Notes: generated by a model not told the origin, from the letters alone. Counted from the stretch's first letter, positions 1 through 11,830 are shown. The stretch: DNA of 64,000 nt from Erythrophleum ivorense (GCA_026724425.1 JAIUCV010000003.1:53570477-53634476); one strand, 5' to 3'. Numbers and translations: made by a program.

Positions 1-1
1 T

Positions 2-670
2 TTAGATGGTTCTCTTTGTCTGTCCATCCGTCTGAGGGTGGTAGGCTGTACTAAATCTAAGTCTGGTGCCTAGAGCATCCTGTAATGATCTCCAAAAATT
101 TGATGTGAATCTGGGATCTCTATCTGATACTATGCTCCTAGGCACACCATGCAGTCTAACTATCTCCCTGATGTACAGTTGGGCTAACTTATCTAGGGTA
201 TAAGTGGCCTTCATAGGTAGAAAATGTGCTGACTTTGTTAACCTATCTACTATTACCCATATTGCATTGTAGCTCGATGATGTCCTGGGTAAACCCATGA
301 CAAAATTCATAGCTATGCTATCCCATTTCTACTCCGAGATATCTAGGGGCTGAAGTAACCCAACTGGTTTCTGATGTTCTATTTTCACTCTCTGGCATAC
401 CAAACATCGGGAAACGTACTCTGCTATGTCTGTTTTCATCCCGGCTCACCAAAATATTCTCTTCAAATCCTGGTACATTTTATTACTGTCCCGATGGATG
501 GTGTATCTACTCTTATGTGCCTCCTCTAAAATTTTCTCTTTGATCTTAGTGCTCTTAGGCACATACAGCCTATCCCTGTACCTCACTATGTCATCCTTAG
601 ACATATTGAACTCCTGGACACTACCCTGGGTTATTTAGTCTCTAATTTTCTTTACATAGTCGTCTACTTA
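2..670 (-). pseudogene. Gypsy integrase, zinc-binding and catalytic core (decayed, partial)
   Basis: In the minus frame the zinc-binding module reads through His (HKSRYTIH) and the Cys pair CLVCQR near 370-420, followed by the catalytic core. The core starts at MNFVMGLPRTS (about 310) and keeps the first Asp in VIVDRLTKSAHF and the second in SDRDPRF. The third catalytic residue, normally Glu after DGQT, is Lys here (QTKRTI). In-frame stops lie at 668-670, 635-637, 446-448 and 329-331. No frameshift is needed to read the whole stretch. The protein would insert reverse-transcribed DNA into the genome, but this copy cannot be active. The C-terminal part lies beyond base 1. Confidence 0.9.
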
Positions 671-1948
671 TTAGGCTTCTCTTATCTGATCCCTTAAGTC
701 ATTTTCTATTCGAGTCTCACTTATTAATAATTTTCCTGAACACACCTCGTAGGAGAGACTCATGTCTCTGAATCTCTCAATCAATTCCTGCTCTCGGATC
801 ATCATACAGGCCACATATATGGATTTTTTACTTAGGGCATCAGCTACCACATCAGCCTTACCAGGATGGTATTTCAATGTAAACTCATAATCTTTCAGAA
901 ATTCTAACCATCTTCGTTGCCTCATATTTAGCTCTTTCTGTTTAAATAAATACTTAAGACTCTTGTGATCGCTGTAAATTTCTATGGCTGCCCCATATAA
1001 GTAGTGTCTCCATATTTTCAAAGCAAATACCACTGCGGCTAACTCTAAGTCGTGTGTGGGGTAGTTTTCCTCATAAGATTTCAATTGTCTAAAAGCATAA
1101 GTTACCACTCGGCCTTTCTGCATAAGCACACATCCTAACGCTTTCTTAGAGGCATCACTGTACATTACAAAAGTTTCTTTAGGGTCAGGGAGTACTAGAA
1201 CTGGGGCTGTGGTCAACTTTTGCTTCAACTCTTGGAAACTACTCTCACATTTCTCATTCCACACAAACGGCACATTCTTTCTAGTGAGCTGGGTCAGTGG
1301 CATCGCTATTTGAGAAAAGCCCTGAATGAACCTCCTGTAATATCCTACTAAACCTAGAAAGCTCCTGATCTCTGTCACTGTTCTAGGTCTCTCCCACTGT
1401 AATACTGCCTCTACCTTATAGGGATCTACTGTAACCCCTGCCTGGGAGATCACATGACCAAGAAACTGAACCTCAGTAAACCAGAAATCACATTTACTAA
1501 GTTTAGCATAAAATTGGTTTTCTCTCAAGGTCTTTAGGGCTAATCTAAGGTGTTGCTCATGTTCCTCTTTACTTTTCGAGTAGATAAGGATATCATCTAT
1601 GAAGACTACTATGAACTTGTCTAAATATGGCCTAAAAACTCTATTCATGTAATCCATAAAAAATGCGGGTGCATTTGTCAACCTGAAAGGCATAACTAAG
1701 AATTTGTAGTGCCCGTATCTGGTTCTAAAGGATGTCTTGGAAATATCATTTGCCTTTATCCTGAGTTGATGATATCCTGACCTGAGGTCTATCTTAGAAA
1801 ATATTGACGCTCCTACTAACTGATCTAGGAGGTCATTTATGTGAGGGAGAGGGTACTTATTCTTAATGGTGATTTTATTGAGTTCCCGGTAGTCTATACA
1901 TAGCCTAAGGCTTCCGTCCTTCTTCTTTACAAATAGGACTGGGGCTCC
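671..1948 (-). pseudogene. Gypsy reverse transcriptase and RNase H domains
   Basis: Just downstream of the stop at 1949-1951 the frame continues into the RT core (GAPVLFVKKKDG, then CIDYRELNK, KIDLRSGYHQ). The long open segment 1693-671 carries the palm motif FIDDILIYSK with both aspartates intact and the fingers/thumb region. RNase H follows from about 1170 (YSDASKKALG, THDLELAAVVFALKIWRHYL, YSDHKSLKYL), then the linker KYHPGKADVVADALSKK. The reading frame is the same as for gag and integrase, so this was one gag-pol polyprotein. It ends at a TAA at 671-673. This is the best preserved domain pair of the element. Confidence 0.93.
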
Positions 1949-2806
1949 TCACGGTGAGACACTAGGTCTGATGAAACCCTTTTCTAAAAGCTCCTCTATC
2001 TGTTTCTTAAGCTCTGCTAGGTCGGTGGGAGCCATTCTATACGGGGCCTTAGACACTGGACCTACCCCAGGTGCAATAGCTATCGGAAACTCAACCTCTC
2101 TCTCTAGGGGTAGTCCACTAATCTCCTTAGGAAATACCTCTAGAAACTCCCTCACTATGGGAATCTCATCAATACCCTCTTCTACCTCAGCCTGGATTGA
2201 AAAGAAAACCAAATACCCCTGACAACCATGCCTTAGAGATCTTTCAACCTGGGAAGTGGTCATAATAGATAACTGAGTCCTAGTACTAGGAACAGTCCTA
2301 CACTCAGGTAAAATACACCTGTGGCTACAATCTAGTGTGGCATTATTTACAGACATCCAGTTCATACCAATGATCACATCAATATCAATGAGAGGCATAC
2401 AAATCAAATCAAGGGTGGTCAGGCAATGATTAAATTGGATCACACAATTCAAGCAAGCATGGGAAGTGATGGCTCGGTTTCCTGTGGGGGTGGATACATG
2501 TAACTCATATGGCAATGCATGCATACTCAGACCCTACCTCTTAACACAGTCATATGATATGAAAGAGTGGCTAGCGCCCGAATCAAATAAGGCAGTTACA
2601 GAAAACTCATTTATCTTAATAATACCTTGGATCAGACTCGGGGACTGGCTAGCCTTCTGCTGTGATAGGGCAAAGACTCTACCTTGGGTCTGTGGTATGG
2701 GAGGAGGAGCCATCTCCCTCGGCTGTGTGATCTGTAGAGGGGCCTGTGGAGAAGCTTGGGTGTAATCTCTGGCTATATGCCCTGGCCTGCCACATCTAAA
2801 GCACAT
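1949..2806 (-). pseudogene. Gypsy CCHC knuckle, aspartic protease and start of reverse transcriptase
   Basis: The frame opens with a zinc knuckle CFRCGRPGHIARDY, in which the last Cys of CCHC has become Tyr. The aspartic protease follows (TALFDSGASHSFIS near 2580), interrupted by a TAG at 2534-2536. It resumes through MPLIDIDVIIGMNWM and the pre-RT segment EFLEVFPKEISGLP, and reaches the start of RT (KKQIEELLEKGFIRPS). It stops at TGA 1949-1951, where the family has Trp in the SPWGAP-type motif. Both stops are in the same frame as flanking gag and pol. The protease would process the polyprotein in a virus-like particle. Confidence 0.9.
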
Positions 2807-2809
2807 GTT

Positions 2810-3787
2810 CTACCCCGCATAGCACGGTCTGGTACCGTGATTCCTGCCACATTGGGGACATATGATCGGTGGAGCACTGCCTTTACTAGACTGAGTCCTC
2901 TTTCTCTTGCCCCTTTGGTTCCACTGGCTCTTTCCACCTCTACGGCTTGTCACTGCAGGCTGGGAACCATCTCTAGATCTCTTGGGCTCAGGGAGGGGAA
3001 GAGGTGATCTGGTGCTGGAGGTAGGCTGTATCATCCTGAGATTCATTTCTGTCATTTTGCATACTTCTACAAGAGTATTGAAGTGCCTGATTCTCTGTGG
3101 CACTACCCTGTCTCGAATTTCAGGGAGCAAGCCCTTCTCTAACCTATCTGCCCTCCATTTCTCATCATCATGTCTTTGTAGGTATGAGGAATATCTGGAG
3201 AGCTCAATAAACTTTGCTACATATTGGTCCACGGACATCCCCGAAATTTGTCGAAGTAGGATAAATTTTGACTCCTTCTCATCTCTGATGGAATCAAGGA
3301 AATACTTCTCATGGAATGCCTTGAGGAATGCCTCCCAGGTGATCGGGGCATTCCTCGCTCTCAGAATAGGCTCAGTGCCCTTCCACCAGTAAATTGCTTC
3401 TTTCTGTAACTGGAATGCAGCCATCTTGGCTTTTTGCTCAGACGTGCACTCTATCACCTCAAAGATCTGCTCTAACTCCATAATCCAGGCCTCAGCTTTA
3501 TCTGCGTTCATCTCACCATCAAAGGTGGGAGGCCCGAATTTTCTGAATTGGGTGATCACTTTTCTTATCGAGGTTTGCTGCTCAGCGGGAGGCATCTGAG
3601 CTAGTGGAATTGGGGCAACAGCCTGTATGTGTGGCTGTGCATCTGTAGGAGTCGCCCCTGAGTGCTCGGGACAATTTGAGTGTGGAGGTGGCTGAGGAGG
3701 AGGAGGTGTAGGGCCCTGGCTATCTTTCTCAGCAAGCCATTCTTGTAACTGCATGATAACGGCCTGCTGTTGATCCAGGCGAGCCAT
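2810..3787 (-). pseudogene. Gypsy gag (capsid-nucleocapsid) protein
   Basis: A 325-residue open segment begins MARLDQQQAVIMQLQEWL. It has a Pro-rich stretch at residues 28-45 and the retrotransposon-gag core from about residue 95 (FGPPTFDGEMNADKAEAWI, FRKFGPPTF, YWWKGTEP, FLKAFHEKYF, VDQYVAKFIELSRYSSYL). The basic C-terminal region leads to a first Cys-rich motif, CPQCGRNHGTRPCYAG. It ends at TAG 2810-2812, after which the zinc knuckle and protease continue in the same frame, so the stop probably replaced a sense codon (CAG is one step away) rather than marking a natural gag end. The product would form the particle core that packages element RNA. Confidence 0.88.
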
Positions 3788-4041
3788 GATACTCTATAAG
3801 GCTCCAGCAACTGGATCACTAGGCCCAGCTTTATCAACCTGAGCCACTATGAGAGGCCTACCTCTTCCTCTACCTCTACCTTGGCGCGTGTCAACCATCT
3901 TTCTGAAATATATAAGCATGCTTTAGTACATAAAAAGGACACATGCCACTGCCATACACTCAATCACCCATAAACAAGCTCATATACATCTTGGCAACTC
4001 ACAAACACAAGCCACAACCCACAATGAGAGCCTGAACCTTT

Positions 4042-4053
4042 GCTCTGATACCA
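4042..4053 (-). promoter_or_regulatory. Primer-binding site (tRNA-iMet type)
   Basis: On the minus strand this reads TGGTATCAGAGC, the classical plant retrotransposon primer site complementary to the 3' end of initiator-methionine tRNA. It lies 5 bases inside the end of the LTR (4059), as expected for the start of minus-strand DNA synthesis. It fixes both the orientation of the element and the inner LTR edge. Confidence 0.95.
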
Positions 4054-5612
4054 ACAAATGTAACACCTTCATTCTAGCTCATACCCATCATGCCTTACAT
4101 GCTCATATGAGGTATAGGAAGAATAAGGTGAGATCTTCCTCATTAGATTCATACATATTCTTAACGTTGCGGCATGGTTAAAATGCATTTCAGTGTCACA
4201 TGGACTGAGTGAGCTCATTCTATGCATCCTTATATTTAATTGTACCATTACAACCCATTTCAATCTCAAAAACATGCTTTTAGCCCATGGAAACCAAAAA
4301 GTGGTATGAAACATGCATGTTCATTTTCGTCCATGCTTGGCCTTATTTTTTAGCAAAGTTTGGAAATTCATAACTAAATATAGAAAAATTGAAAACATGA
4401 ACTCTTGGTCATTCTAGAAATTTTAGGATGTCTACTTCATACTAAAAATACGTAGAAGTCTAAAAATCTCACATACAATGCGTTTGACACGTGAAATCAT
4501 CTGAAAGTCGGAGGGATTCCTGATACTATCACAGTTTACTGATATGAACTTCAAAAATGTCTAACTAATTCCACAAAAATCCAATGCATGCAAATGATAC
4601 CACTATGGAAATATGTGGATGTTAAATAAAGAGGAAAAATATCTCCAGATTAGTTCATCAAGCCAAACTCTCAAAAATTGATAGAACAGTACCTTGGGTC
4701 TGGCAAGATAATTGATACTGGGCAGAACATTCGAAAATGCATATCTTCCTCTCTAGACCTCCAAACGAGGTGCTTCCAGTTGCTACAAGCTGTGACTGTC
4801 TAGTTTCTACCTATAAAAGTTTGTAGCCATTGGACTACGTTTACCCCTCGGATGACACAATTTCCCAACTGACCAAATGAACAGTGTTTATGAAAATCTG
4901 AATTTCTGATACTAACTTTGAAAAATCATAGAAAATTCCACAGACCTCCAAATGACTTGATCTTTAACTTTCCAAAAAGCTCTAGACAAGATCTAGTCAG
5001 ATGCCAAAATTCAAGGCAAGGAGAGGTCATTTGTTTAGACTTAGACATCATGGACAAATTGACCAATTTCTTATGTTAAAAGAGGGCTATTAGGGCCCAA
5101 CTTGGCTTCTCCTACCTCTAAGGCTCTATGAGCACATGGGAAAACATCAATATAGGCTATCAAATATAGCTCAAGTGTCTAACAATCCAAATTTACAAAA
5201 CTCACTTTCCCACACCAACATATACACCCATGTACATAATACCAAGATTTTTCTATTCATTCCAAAACTTGTTACATCATTCAAGATAGTTCTCATTCTC
5301 ATACATATACATTGAGTACATCTATTTACAAGTATTCATATGTGCTACATCATATACATCATTAGATTACATCTCTTAACTTAACTACAAAATGGTGACA
5401 ACATGACTTTTTTACAATTTCTTCACCGAACTCCCTAGCTTCAAGCTTGGTGGCTCCCATCTCTTATCTCACTTAGTCCACCTAGCATGTTAGGATGGTG
5501 GAGAGGAGGAGTGAGATTCAAAGAATCTCAATAGCTCATCTCTCATTCAATCATACACAAAGCATGTAAACAAGTCTCACAATGTATGCATGGGCATATT
5601 AGCATGTGAAAT

Positions 5613-5686
5613 CATAAGAAAAGTATTTTCAACATTTGAGTAGGCCATACATAAGAAAAGCATTTTCAACATTTGAGTAGGCCATA
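5613..5686. repeat. 37-bp tandem duplication inside the LTR
   Basis: The unit beginning CATAAGAAAAG occurs at 5613 and again at 5650, with one visible substitution (tattttc versus cattttc). The near identity suggests a recent duplication. Confidence 0.9.
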
Positions 5687-6596
5687 CATAACATACAAAA
5701 GCTTGCCAAGTAAATAAATTAGCCTCACCCACTCACTTGTGGATTTTGGAGTTGCCTCACCCATTCTTTAAGAGGTTCTTAGACTCAACCCTTACTCTTG
5801 GGAGTCAACCTCACTTTTGGGAGACTCTTTACTTTGTCTCAACTAACTTTAGGGTTCTTGGCTCATCCTCACCATGGCTAAAGGGTTGTTGGCTTTTGCA
5901 TACTCAAGCAAACCAAAATAATCATATAAAACATCATTGAAATACATAAGGCATCATCATGCTAGCATACTTCTCATGGTTCAAAACATATATACACACA
6001 AGCAAGACAATGTAAGCACACATCTTATGCATGAGAGAAGGTGGAAAGAGCTACCTTATTGGCTAATCACAAGCTTTCCCTTTCAATTTGTCTCATCCCT
6101 TGTTGATTTCACAATCACCTCTAGATGAGAGTGCTTCTCTTGAGCCTAGACACACAAGAAATATGGAATTACTCTCTTAACACTTTATTCATGAAGAGAA
6201 ACTAGGGTTTCTCTCTCTAGAATTCCACTAACTTTCCTTCCTCTCTCAAGCTCTTAAAAAGGAAGGCAAGGAGGAAGAAGTAAGGATATGTGAGTTTTAG
6301 TCTTCTTCAAGAGGGGTTTTCCACTCTCCCTTTTCTAGACCAAGCTTAAAACCCAACTACTTCCACAACCAAAACCATAGGAAGAGAGGGCAAGGAAAGA
6401 AGATTAATATTCTAAGAGAAAAGCCATGTAAAACCTTACCTTTTCTTGTTCTTCCTTCCTCCTTTAGGTTTCTCTCTCTCTCCTCTGCCTTTTTCTCTAT
6501 CTTAGAGGGAGCTTAAATTAGTTGGAAGGAGAAGAAATGAATTGGGTCGCTTTAATAAGTCAAATCCTCTTTTTTCATGTCTTTCCGGACTAACCC

Positions 6597-6812
6597 TTGC
6601 TATAGCGAGCCATAACCCTCGCTACGACGAGCTCATATCAGTCCCAGACCCCTGCCTTCGCTACGGCGCGCTACGGTGAGCAACGCTCTGGTTTTTGTAT
6701 GGGGTGCCCGCACTCGCTATAGCTAGAAGCATTTTCGCTATAGCGAGAAGGTACTCTCGCTATAGCTAGACCATTTCTCGCTATAGCGAACAGGTACATT
6801 CGCTATAGCTAG
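6597..6812. repeat. Array of palindromes based on TCGCTATAGCGA
   Basis: The core CGCTATAG occurs at 6715, 6736, 6758, 6779 and 6801, with spacings of 21, 22, 21 and 22 bp. Degenerate versions lie at about 6597, 6618 and 6658. Alternate copies end AGCTAG or AGCGA, giving a 43-bp higher-order unit. In the sense direction of the element the array lies about 100-310 bp into the LTR, where U3 regulatory sequence is expected. The role is unknown; a protein-binding or methylation-target array is an inference. Confidence 0.85.
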
Positions 6813-6865
6813 GCTGTAGCTAGCAGACTTAGAAAATTTTCAGCCCTTCGAAAATTTTCCAGCTT

Positions 6866-6897
6866 CTTTTCTTTTCTTTTCTTTTCTTTCTTTTTTC
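6866..6897. repeat. TTTTC simple repeat
   Basis: An imperfect run of CTTTT units sits at the upstream tip of the LTR. Read on the minus strand it is a purine-rich start of the LTR. Confidence 0.85.
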
Positions 6898-6908
6898 TAG
6901 TTGGTACA

Positions 6909-9226
6909 ACATTCAATTATGAGATTACAATCAAATCACAAATCAATTTAATCTAGCAAATTCCAGCCACTAAATTATTTAATTAACAAGCTAAACCTAG
7001 TCAAATTAATAAAAGAATTAAAGTTGAAATTAAAGGAAGAAGAGAAGAGAGTTTATCCAATTTGAAGAGGCAATCTTGGAGCTCAAATCTTCATCAATGG
7101 AAGCCCAATCATTAGCTAGCTACCCAGGAAATTTAAGCTCTCATGGAGAAGATGAATGGAGGAAATTTGATTAAAGAACAAGCCATTCTTGATGGATAAA
7201 TGAATCAAAACTCCTTTCTATCTTTGGAGCTCATAAAAAATCAAGAGCCTTCTTCGTTCCTTTTCTCTAGTGTTAATCTCCCCCCAGACCTTATCACATT
7301 TTTTCCTTCTTGTGGGCCCCAATCCACTTCATCACGTGAGGGTGTGTGTGCTGGAAGCTATGTGTACATGTGAAAGAACCCATGAGCGAATGAATAAGTG
7401 TATTGCTCTCTAGGAGTGACTAAAACCGAACCAAACCGACTAACAAATGATTTGGTTTGGTTTTTTTAAATCTAAAACTAATTAATTCAATTTGGTTGTC
7501 GGTTCATGGCATGTTTGGTTTGGTTAAACCAAACCAAACTGACAAGTTGCCTACACTATTTTATTATAAAATATTACTCTTATTTTATTTTATTTTTTTT
7601 ACTTTTCAAAACTTTTTGTCAATTTATAGGTGTTTTCTAGACTAAATAAAATAAAAATAATAAATTATAGATATATTATTATTGGTTAAAATTTAATATG
7701 GTTAAAATTTAATAAGATGCATGACATTAAAAATTAAATTCTATATATTGCAAAGAATAAAATCCTAAAAAAATATTTTTGGCTAAAAAAACATGAACTA
7801 AATCGGATCAAACCGAATAAAAATCAAACCAAATTGATTAGAATTCAAAATCGAAAAGGTCCAAAAAATTATTAAACCTACAAGGTTGGTTCGGTTTGGT
7901 TTTAGTTCAAAACCGAACTAAACCAAACTTATGAACACCCCTATTGCTCTCTGGATGGAATGAATGCTCGAGTGTGTTCTTTGGATGATTGATTCTATCC
8001 TCACATGTTCTAGCTTATGAATGGAATAAGATAATGAGTTGGATACATGAATGGATTTTGAATGGATGAGATGAAGCATGAATGGGCCCTAGATACGTGC
8101 TGGTTGAGTGTGTTAATGGAATAGATTGAATGGATTTTTGAATTGATGCTGAATCCTGTATGTATTGATACCCCCAACCTGAGTGGATTAATCCTTCATG
8201 AGAAGCATGTGCTCCTCATTTATTCTTCACGTCTTCTTCATTTCTCCTGCCCACATGTGAATAAAACCCCTATGCACATGCTTTATTAAATCTCCAGCCT
8301 CTTTATCATGTTTTAAACCTATAGCTCTTTCCTTATGTTCAGAAGCATCTTCATCTGTTGCTTCTTATTCTCTTGCCCGAGCCTCCTCACAAGCTTCTTC
8401 AACTGTTGTTCTACTCACGTGTATCCTCCACAACCCAAGCCTTGCCTCGTGTGGTAGCTCTTCCCTTCTGCACAAAACTGTGGCTTGCTCATGCTTTGTT
8501 TCTTCTCCAACTCAGCTTTCTTCTTCTCTTAAAAATGTGTAGTAGCTGCATTTTGACCCATTAGTGTTTCTAGGTGTGAGTGACTTGCCTTATGAGAGAT
8601 ATGCTGCTTGTGATTTCCTACATGCATGAATAATGGGCTAGACTTGATGTGCTCTTTATTCCCTTCAAACAGAGCCTGTGTGCCAACGTGTGTAGGAGTT
8701 TCGTATTCTGGTGCTGTCTTGTGGATGAGTGTGTTGCTGCATCTATATGTGTGCAGTACATGCATTGTGAGTGCTGTACATGGGTGAGAGCTGCTGGATG
8801 AGTGTGAGTGATCCACGTTGAAGTATTTGGAAAACGCTGTGCATGCTTAAGAGAGTGTTGTGTTAGTGAAGGAAAAGCCAGTGCATTGTGGTGCCATGTG
8901 TGCATGAGTGAGCTGAATGGAAAGTATGGTGCAAGTCCATGACTTAGAAAGCTTCCACCTCTTCTTCAAACCAATCTCTTATTCAAATGCTATTTGCCTA
9001 TAAACAATTCTGCAAAAAATAATAAACAGTATTAAGTAGGATTAATTTTACAAAATTATTTAAAGGAATTTAAGCATTAAAATCAATAATTTTGTAAATT
9101 AATTCCTAAAATGTAGAAAATGGCTAATTAAAATCAAATTCCATTCAATAACATCAATTAAGCCATATTTAATTATTAAAGTGCCTAAATTAGGAGGATT
9201 AATATATATAAAGATGGCTTTTATCA
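6909..9226 (-). repeat. 3' LTR of the Athila-like element (partial, with nested hAT MITE)
   Basis: It aligns by eye with 17668-19369, starting at ACATTCAATTATGAG and ending TTATCA. Differences include the 541-bp insertion of MITE plus target duplication, and a roughly 60-bp stretch near 8680-8745 that is missing from the other LTR. The two-LTR divergence implies an old insertion. The short open frames at 8358-8905 fall inside this repeat and are not genes. Confidence 0.85.
7411..7943. mobile_element. hAT-type MITE, 533 bp
   Basis: The element starts TAGGAGTG and ends CACCCCTA, inverted ends of the hAT type. It is flanked by the 8-bp direct repeat TTGCTCTC at 7403-7410 and 7944-7951. The sister LTR has the uninterrupted site with a single TTGCTCTC (about 18144-18155), which proves insertion. 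Subterminal regions carry repeated AACCGAACC and GGTTTGGTT motifs in opposite orientation. It has no transposase, so it would depend on enzymes supplied elsewhere. Confidence 0.93.
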
Positions 9227-10769
9227 AATTCTTCCACACTTAAACATTTGCTCTTCTGGGCAAAACTCAAGATCCAAGGAAAGGTTAATGGAAAAGAAAT
9301 CAAAAATGAAAATGTGTAGGTCACTTAGCATAAGGAAGCTTATAACAAATCAATAACTCAACTCTCCAAGTCATATCACTTGTATCAATGCAACAAGTAC
9401 CATGGCAATACACTTAACAATAATGAAATGCAACGATAGTCTCTCACTTGGAACAGTATTTATCACCTTACTCTTTAGTATTTAGGATTAAATTTTTACT
9501 CTCAAATTCCAACCTATCCAACTTTACTACCATAGGCTTGAATATTATCTACATCTCCACCACAAAAATCAAATGCTAATGAATGAATTAAAAGGTCTTT
9601 ACTATGGTTGTAATGTAAGCCAAGGTATGAAACAAGTGGTAAACAAAAGAATGAAGGGAATTCAAAAAGTAAAGTGGATACTTAAAATTATCAAGAGCAT
9701 CAAAAGAGAATATAGAATGGAAAGAGATGCATTTTAAGGCCCTATTTACCACAAATAAGTGTATGCACTAAAAGAACAAAAGTAGCTTTTCTTTCTTTCT
9801 CTTTTTCTTCTTTTCAATAAATTTCAAATGCTTTTCTTTTTCTTTATTTTTTTTTCAACAAAAGAATCATTCATTTTTCATTTCATTTTCATTTTCATAT
9901 TTTTTTTCACTCAGCATATTTCCAAAAAGAACAAACAAATGGCCTATAGTTGATGTGAAAAATGCTCCTCCACTCACCTTAACAAGATACAATGCTCTTA
10001 AAGATTAAAAATATCCTAATCAAGGCAAGAAGAATATTTGTTTGCTTTTCGTAGCTAAAAGGCTAAGAAGAAAACATATATGGCTCAAAGGGGGTAAAGC
10101 AAATGGATAAAACACATATAAGATGGCTTTTTGGCTTTAGATAAAACAAAACAACAATGAATGCCTTAACCTTTTCATGCATGGCAAATAAAGAAATGTG
10201 GATTTGAATAAGATTTAGGCCAAGTTCTAGAATAAAAGTAAGATAGGTGGATACACACTAGAAATGAATATCCATAGGCACAAAAATCTCACAAGGTAAA
10301 TTGACTATCATCAAAGTTCATTAAAGCTAAGCTAATTGCCACTTAACTTGCATTCTCAACACAAGATCAATTTTCTATCAAATTAAGATATATCAAAGCT
10401 ATGATCACCTCAATACTAACAACTTCTATAAAACAATTTTTTTTTAATTTTCAAAAACTAAAAAGTAACACAACTTCAAAAATAAAACAAAAGACTAGAT
10501 TACAAACCTAGAAGAATCAATTAACCAAAACAAAGCAAAATTAAAAATTTTATTGATTGCTCGCCCCCACACTTAAACATTGCATTGTCCTCAATGCCAG
10601 CACAAAATCTAATCAATAGAAAGACAATACAATATAACAAAGGAAAGGGAAAGGGTACAACTGGTAATCAGGGTGGGTCTTGAAGTTGGAGCTCGTCCTT
10701 GTCATCCTTTAGAACTCCTTCATAAAAGTGCTTGAGCCTATGTCCATTGACTTTGAATTTAGCTCCAGT
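9227..10769 (-). other. Non-coding 3' region of the Athila-like element
   Basis: This stretch lies between the end of integrase (10770) and the 3' LTR (9226). Some Athila-group elements carry an env-like ORF here; no open frame of note is seen. It contains a pyrimidine-rich tract at about 9785-9910. The purine-rich sequence next to the LTR on the minus strand (GTGTGGAAGAATT, just above 9226) is the likely polypurine tract. Confidence 0.6.
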
Positions 10770-11830
10770 CTACTCATCCAAAAGCTCAATTGCACCAAAA
10801 GGGAAAACATCATAGACTACATATGGACCCTCCCATTTAGAATACAATTTACCATGCATAAATTTTAATCTAGACTTATAAAGTAAAACTTTTTCACCAA
10901 TTTTGAAATCCTTCCTAGATATCATTCCATCATGAAATACCTTAGTCTGTTCTTTATAAATTCGAAAGTTTTTATAAGCTTCTCTTCTAATTTCTTTAAG
11001 TTCTTGCAGTTGATACTTCCTTTCAACACCGGCTTTCTTTAACTCGATATTACATTGCTTTACTGCCCAAAAAGCCCAGTGCTCTATCTTAACAGACAAG
11101 TGACAAGCTTTGCCAAATACAATCTGGTAGGGAGACATCCCAATTGGAGTCTTGAAGTAGTCCTGTAGGCCCAAAGTGCTTCATCCAAGTGCTTACTCCA
11201 ATCTTTCCAGTTGGCCTGAACTGTCTTTTCCAAAATTAGCTTGATATACTTATTAGACACCTCTGCTTACCCATTGGTTTGTGGATGATTGGGTGTTGCA
11301 ACTCTATGTTGGACTCCATATTTGCCAAGTAAAGTTTGAAAATGCCTATTACAGAAATGGCTTTCGTGGTCACTGATGATAGCTCTTGGAATTCCAAACC
11401 TGCAAAAGATATAAGTCCTAACCAAAGAGACAATTACACTAGAATCATTAGTCCGAGTGGCAATGGCTTCCACCCATTTCGAAACATAATCTATAGCCAG
11501 CAAAATGTAAAGATAGCCAAAAGATACAAGAAATAGGCCCATAAAATCAATGCCTTACATATCAAAAACCTTATAGAATAGAATATGATATTGTGGCATC
11601 TCATTCTTACGACCTATAGTACCTGTATATTAGCATCTAACATATTGCTTACAAAACTGATATGCATTTCTAAATAATGTAGGCCAGAATAATCCAGAGT
11701 CTAAAACTTTTCTAATAATTTTCTATGGACCATAATGACCACCACATGCTAAAGTGTGACAAAAATGTAGAATAGAGGCAATCTCATGATTAGAGATGCA
11801 TCTCCTAATAATTTGGTCACTACCCAACCG
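10770..11830 (-). pseudogene. Athila-like integrase fragment
   Basis: The core reads through 11542-11267 (IDYVSKWVEAI with the first Asp, then ISDHESHF with the second Asp), and after a stop the segment AEVSNKYIKL carries the expected Glu. The C-terminal region 11174-10770 has the lineage phrase TPIGMSPYQIVFGKACH and ends GPYVVYDVFPFGAIELLDE. The pieces are split by stop codons, and the zinc-binding region upstream (about 11600-11830) is recognisable only in fragments. Confidence 0.85.

Larger units (their letters stand above)
1..6908 (-). mobile_element. Ty3/gypsy retrotransposon, probably Tekay/Del-like, cut by the window start
   Basis: Read on the minus strand, the order is 5' LTR (6908 to 4059), primer-binding site (4053 to 4042), gag, protease, reverse transcriptase, RNase H and integrase, running off the window at base 1. 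RT-RH before integrase marks Ty3/gypsy. The very long LTR, a primer site of the tRNA-iMet class and gag-pol in one frame fit the Tekay/Del lineage; the lineage is an inference because the chromodomain and 3' LTR lie outside the window. The right edge falls inside the LTR of the Athila-like element, so this insertion is younger than that element. The 3' LTR and the matching target-site duplication are not visible. Confidence 0.85.
4059..6908 (-). repeat. 5' LTR of the Tekay/Del-like element (about 2.85 kb)
   Basis: On the plus strand it starts TGTAACACC and ends GGTACA, giving the inverted TGTA/TACA ends of an LTR. The inner edge is fixed by the primer site at 4042-4053. The outer edge is fixed by the point where the sequence of the other Athila LTR (from 17668) resumes at 6909. 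It contains a 37-bp tandem duplication (5613-5686), an array of short palindromes (6597-6812) near its upstream end, and no coding capacity. The short open frames within it are not conserved and are not called. Confidence 0.85.

Noticed and set aside
4069..6128. Open frames of 63-81 codons
   Set aside because: Located inside the long LTR of the first element; no conservation or motif.
8358..8905. Open frames of 68-95 codons on both strands
   Set aside because: They lie within the Athila LTR, overlap each other on both strands and have no domain; the matching LTR copy does not preserve them.
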